A DNA stretch of 20,963 nt from Cerioporus squamosus (taxonomy: Eukaryota; Basidiomycota; Agaricomycetes; Polyporales; Polyporaceae), in contig JABYQS010000483.1 of assembly GCA_022592435.1 (NCBI GenBank), positions 1-20,963 of the forward strand. The letters run 5' to 3'. The position numbers and the translations under genes are program-made. Position 1 is the stretch's first letter; each line of letters starts with the position of its first letter. Below, piece after piece: positions 18,398 to 20,963 of this stretch. Below the pieces are notes generated by a model, which saw only the letters and a list, made by a program, of their open reading frames with translations, had not been told where the DNA came from and did no database searches.

Positions 18398-19804
18398 ATT
18401 GAGCGCACGGTCGAGTCTCCGGCTGTCCGCGGCAGTTCAGCACTCGTCAGGGTCGATCATCCGTTGCCCGGGTGCCGGCGGCCGTCGTCTAGCAGTCGTG
18501 TCTGAGTTTGCCTGTGTGGGTTGCTGGGCACTGTCGCAAGAAGCCCGATGCGTGCGGGCATCGTTGAGGGGAGCTCCATAATAACTGTGGACCTTGTGGT
18601 GTGAATTAGCATACGAGCACCGTCTGTAATGTGTCAGGAGAGCATGGAACTGAAAGTCGACATGGTTGCAGTCGCTGCGGGGTGCCGTACTGCGGAGCGA
18701 GCAGAGCAGGCGGAGAACAAGAGTTGCACCAGACTGAGCGACCAAGACGTTTCCACTCAGCGACCGGTGCCGGGAAGCACTCCCGTAGTCGATGAACAAC
18801 CGCGAAACTGCATCTGCATAGCATCCCGATAAGCACAAAGCTCAGACGACCGCGCGTTCAAGCTCCGTTCCGTCAGTGCGTTGACCACTTCAACGTCGGC
18901 TCGTCTGATCATGAGGTGGCTGAAGAGCCCGATGATGGTCAGCCACACTGCTGCACGGGGGCCCGACGCGCGCAAGTAAGCACTTATCCGAGGACGAACT
19001 CCAATTGGAATACGTGGCGGCACGGTACTTATCGCCCCTCCATCTGCGACGAAGCAACCACCGACATCGTCGAAGTGACGGCGCACACAGCCTCTGCGGA
19101 ACGCGCCGCCGGGTTCGGGAAGTAGTGCGAAGGGCGAAGTTTGAGCTGCACCCGGCCATCGACGGCGACGTGTTGCGGGGTGGCACGGCGAGCTGAGAAG
19201 GTCAGCATGCCCAGACGGATGCATATGGGCGCACCTCCATCCCAAGGCGTGCGTGCGTCTTGTCTGTCAGCGGATATGAAAGCGTTGGCCGGCCGCGTCT
19301 TCGCTCATCGCCCCGCGTTCCTCGTCGCGGCATGCGCACCCGGAGCTCGTCCGGAGTGCGTGCTCGAGGAGCTCTGCAGACTGCGGGCACTCCGACGTGT
19401 GCGTGCGCGTTGGGGGACATCCGCTTGCATGGCCCGAGCAGGGGATCGTCCCCGCGCATGGGTTATGGGCGGCGGAGGCGGTACTCGGGGTGGCACCTAG
19501 TCTGCGTCGATCTTCAGCCGCAGTGCGACGGGTTTTCGGACGGGGGCAGCGGAACGCGCTCAAGCGGATGCGGGAGTTGTACACGGACCTGAACAGCAAA
19601 CACGTGCTGGAGCGGCGTACGTAGCTAGCAGGACGGGCGACGCGAGCATGGCAGAGTTCAATGCCGGCAGCATCGCGCGACGCGTGAGCGACAACTGGTA
19701 CCGGTGCTGTAGAGGCGCATCATCGCGATATGTATGAGAGAGAACGCGCGTGGCGTACTGCCCGACGGCGTGAGGATGCAGAAGGCGGCCTGCTTGAAGT
19801 CGAG
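18398..19804. other. GC-rich region without a resolved gene
   Basis: Several overlapping frames look partly coding (19141-19500, MKALAGRVFAHRPAFLVAAC; 19397-19624, ending NALKRMRELYTDLNSKHVLE), but they lie in different frames and I found no splice model to join them. A minus-strand frame at 18757-19245 includes a hydrophobic helix-like piece (AAVWLTIIGLFSHLM). A decayed or poorly resolved gene is possible. Confidence 0.3.
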
Positions 19805-20963
19805 ATGCTGCTGTGTGGCGCGGTCCGCTCCGGGGTGCGGTCACAAGGAGAGAGTCTGCAGAGAAGGCGGCGAGCGAGGTCCCTGAGCAGAGCGAAGTGC
19901 AGCAGACGCGCAGAACGCGAGTGGACACAGACGCAGCGTGGAGGGCGTCGAGGAGAGGCGGAAAGCTCAGCGCTCATGGGCGAGGAGGACGACGACAGAG
20001 GCGGAATGAGGCAGCAGAGGGACACTGACGTCGATGCGCATACAGGCCCCGGCGACGTCGGGCTGCAGAACGCGAACGAGGCGCGAGGCGCGAGACGGCG
20101 CACCACCGGGCTCGGACGCGGGCCGGGGCCGGGCGCTGCTGTCAAGAGGGGCGGGGCTGTGCAGGTCGCTGTGTGCGGCGTGGGCGGGCTCTGCTCTCTT
20201 CTCCCTCTGTGCTCGCTGCTGCGATGGCCGCCGTCGCTGCCCGCTCCTTCTGGTCCGCCCCCGACCCCGACGACCCGCTCTCGAAGGCCCTCCAGCCCCA
20301 TCGACGAGACCCCCGAGGAGCGCGCTGCCCGCCTCCGCGAGCTCGAGGACGCTGCCCGGGTCTCGCGCGAGATCGACGACGAGATTGCGGTCTCCCGCCG
20401 CGCGTACGAACGCAGGAAGAAGGCGATCAAGATACTCCTCCTCGGTGCGTCCCCTCCTCGAGTCTCTGCCCGCTGCCCGCCGACGTCGCCCAGGCCAGGC
20501 CGAGTCCGGCAAGAGCACGACCCTCAAGAGTGCGTCCCGTCCCCTCTCTCCCGTGTCCTGCTCACGCCCCGCAGACTTCCAGCTCGCGTTCTCGCCCCAG
20601 CACTTCCACAAGGAGCGCGCCGCCTGGAAGACCATCATCCAGCTCAACCTCATCAGGTCAGTCATCGTGCATATCCCCGCTTCCTGCATCCAAGAGCATC
20701 CCGCACCGCCCGTCACCTCGCTTTCTGTGTCCGAGACGTCGCCGCGTCCGTCGTACATGCCGTTTGCGTTACTCAGTTCGTCTCCCGTTCGACCGGCATG
20801 CAGCTCTTTGCGGGACATACACACCGTCCTCAGCTCGCGTCGAGACGCCATCGTCGCCGTTCCCTCCTCCTTCGAGCTGCGTGCACTCGCACTTCCTACA
20901 CACGCTAGTGCTTGTGTCTTGTCAGCGGTTGGTCATTTCCACCCCCTCGTGCTGCCTATGAGA
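19805..20963 (+). repeat. Segmental duplication, copy B
   Basis: Partner of 9255-10710, truncated by the window end inside intron 3. The strongest matches are GGACGACGACAGAGGCGGAA and ACTGACGTCGATGCGCAT upstream, and all exon sequence. Confidence 0.85.
20224..20963 (+). CDS. Divergent G-protein alpha subunit, copy B (5' part)
   Basis: Exons: 20224-20444, 20494-20529 and 20575-20656, then intron 3 beyond the window end. It begins MAAVAARSFWSAPDPDDPLS as in copy A, and exons 2 and 3 (rest of the P-loop QAESGKST and NFQLAFSP...) are identical to copy A at the DNA level. Exon 1 is 221 nt where an intact one should be 223. Two bases are missing near 20298, where copy A has CAGCCGCCGATC and this copy CAGCCCCATC, so the frame shifts after LSKALQP. 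Downstream the normal frame resumes (RLRELEDAARVSREIDDE). Introns 1 and 2 are 49 and 45 nt. Whether the rest of the gene is intact lies outside the window. Confidence 0.7.

Noticed and set aside
1..20963. Transposon, CRISPR array, phage or bacterial-type operon
   Set aside because: No transposase, reverse transcriptase, integrase, terminal inverted repeats or spacer-repeat pattern was seen; gene structure is eukaryotic throughout.

Overview
The window looks like nuclear DNA of a filamentous basidiomycete, most likely an agaricomycete such as a polypore. It is GC-rich. The clear genes are cut by many 44-79 nt spliceosomal introns with GTGAGT/GTACGT-type donors and CAG/TAG acceptors. There are small secreted-protein genes behind TATA boxes and a lineage-typical divergent G-protein alpha subunit. 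No bacterial operon, rRNA, convincing tRNA, CRISPR array or complete transposon is visible. The species assignment is inference.

Layout. 1-1133: 3' part of an unrecognised gene. 1551-2419: TATA box and a complete four-exon gene for a six-cysteine secreted protein. 2420-6008: gene-poor stretch with several small one- or two-exon ORFs, one small secreted-peptide ORF on the minus strand, and a TATA-driven glycine-rich secreted peptide broken by one extra base. 6261-7636 (minus): the best gene of the window, an intact eight-exon acetamidase/formamidase-family hydrolase with a 9-nt micro-exon and a cluster of GATA sites upstream. 9668-11822: a divergent G-alpha gene, intact up to the guanine-binding NK motif except for a one-base loss in exon 1, followed by an eroded C-terminal part. 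12930-15397: an array of exons and introns with consistent splice phases, including a tandem duplication of about 604 bp, encoding an arginine-rich protein of unknown function interrupted by TAG codons. 15911-17480: a 200-bp tandem repeat and diverged relatives. 18041-18397: TATA box and a secreted-peptide reading frame that has lost its start codon. 19805-20963: a second copy of the G-alpha promoter and 5' exons, about 10.56 kb from the first, running off the window.

How it fits together. The two G-alpha copies bracket the repeat-rich 12-19 kb interval. Their exons 2 and 3 are identical while their introns and upstream DNA have diverged, which points to selection or gene conversion on the coding parts. 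The acetamidase is probably a nitrogen-scavenging enzyme under GATA-factor control. The rest is typical accessory DNA: small secreted proteins, decaying copies and duplications. Introns and exon boundaries were derived by hand from splice consensus and frame continuity.
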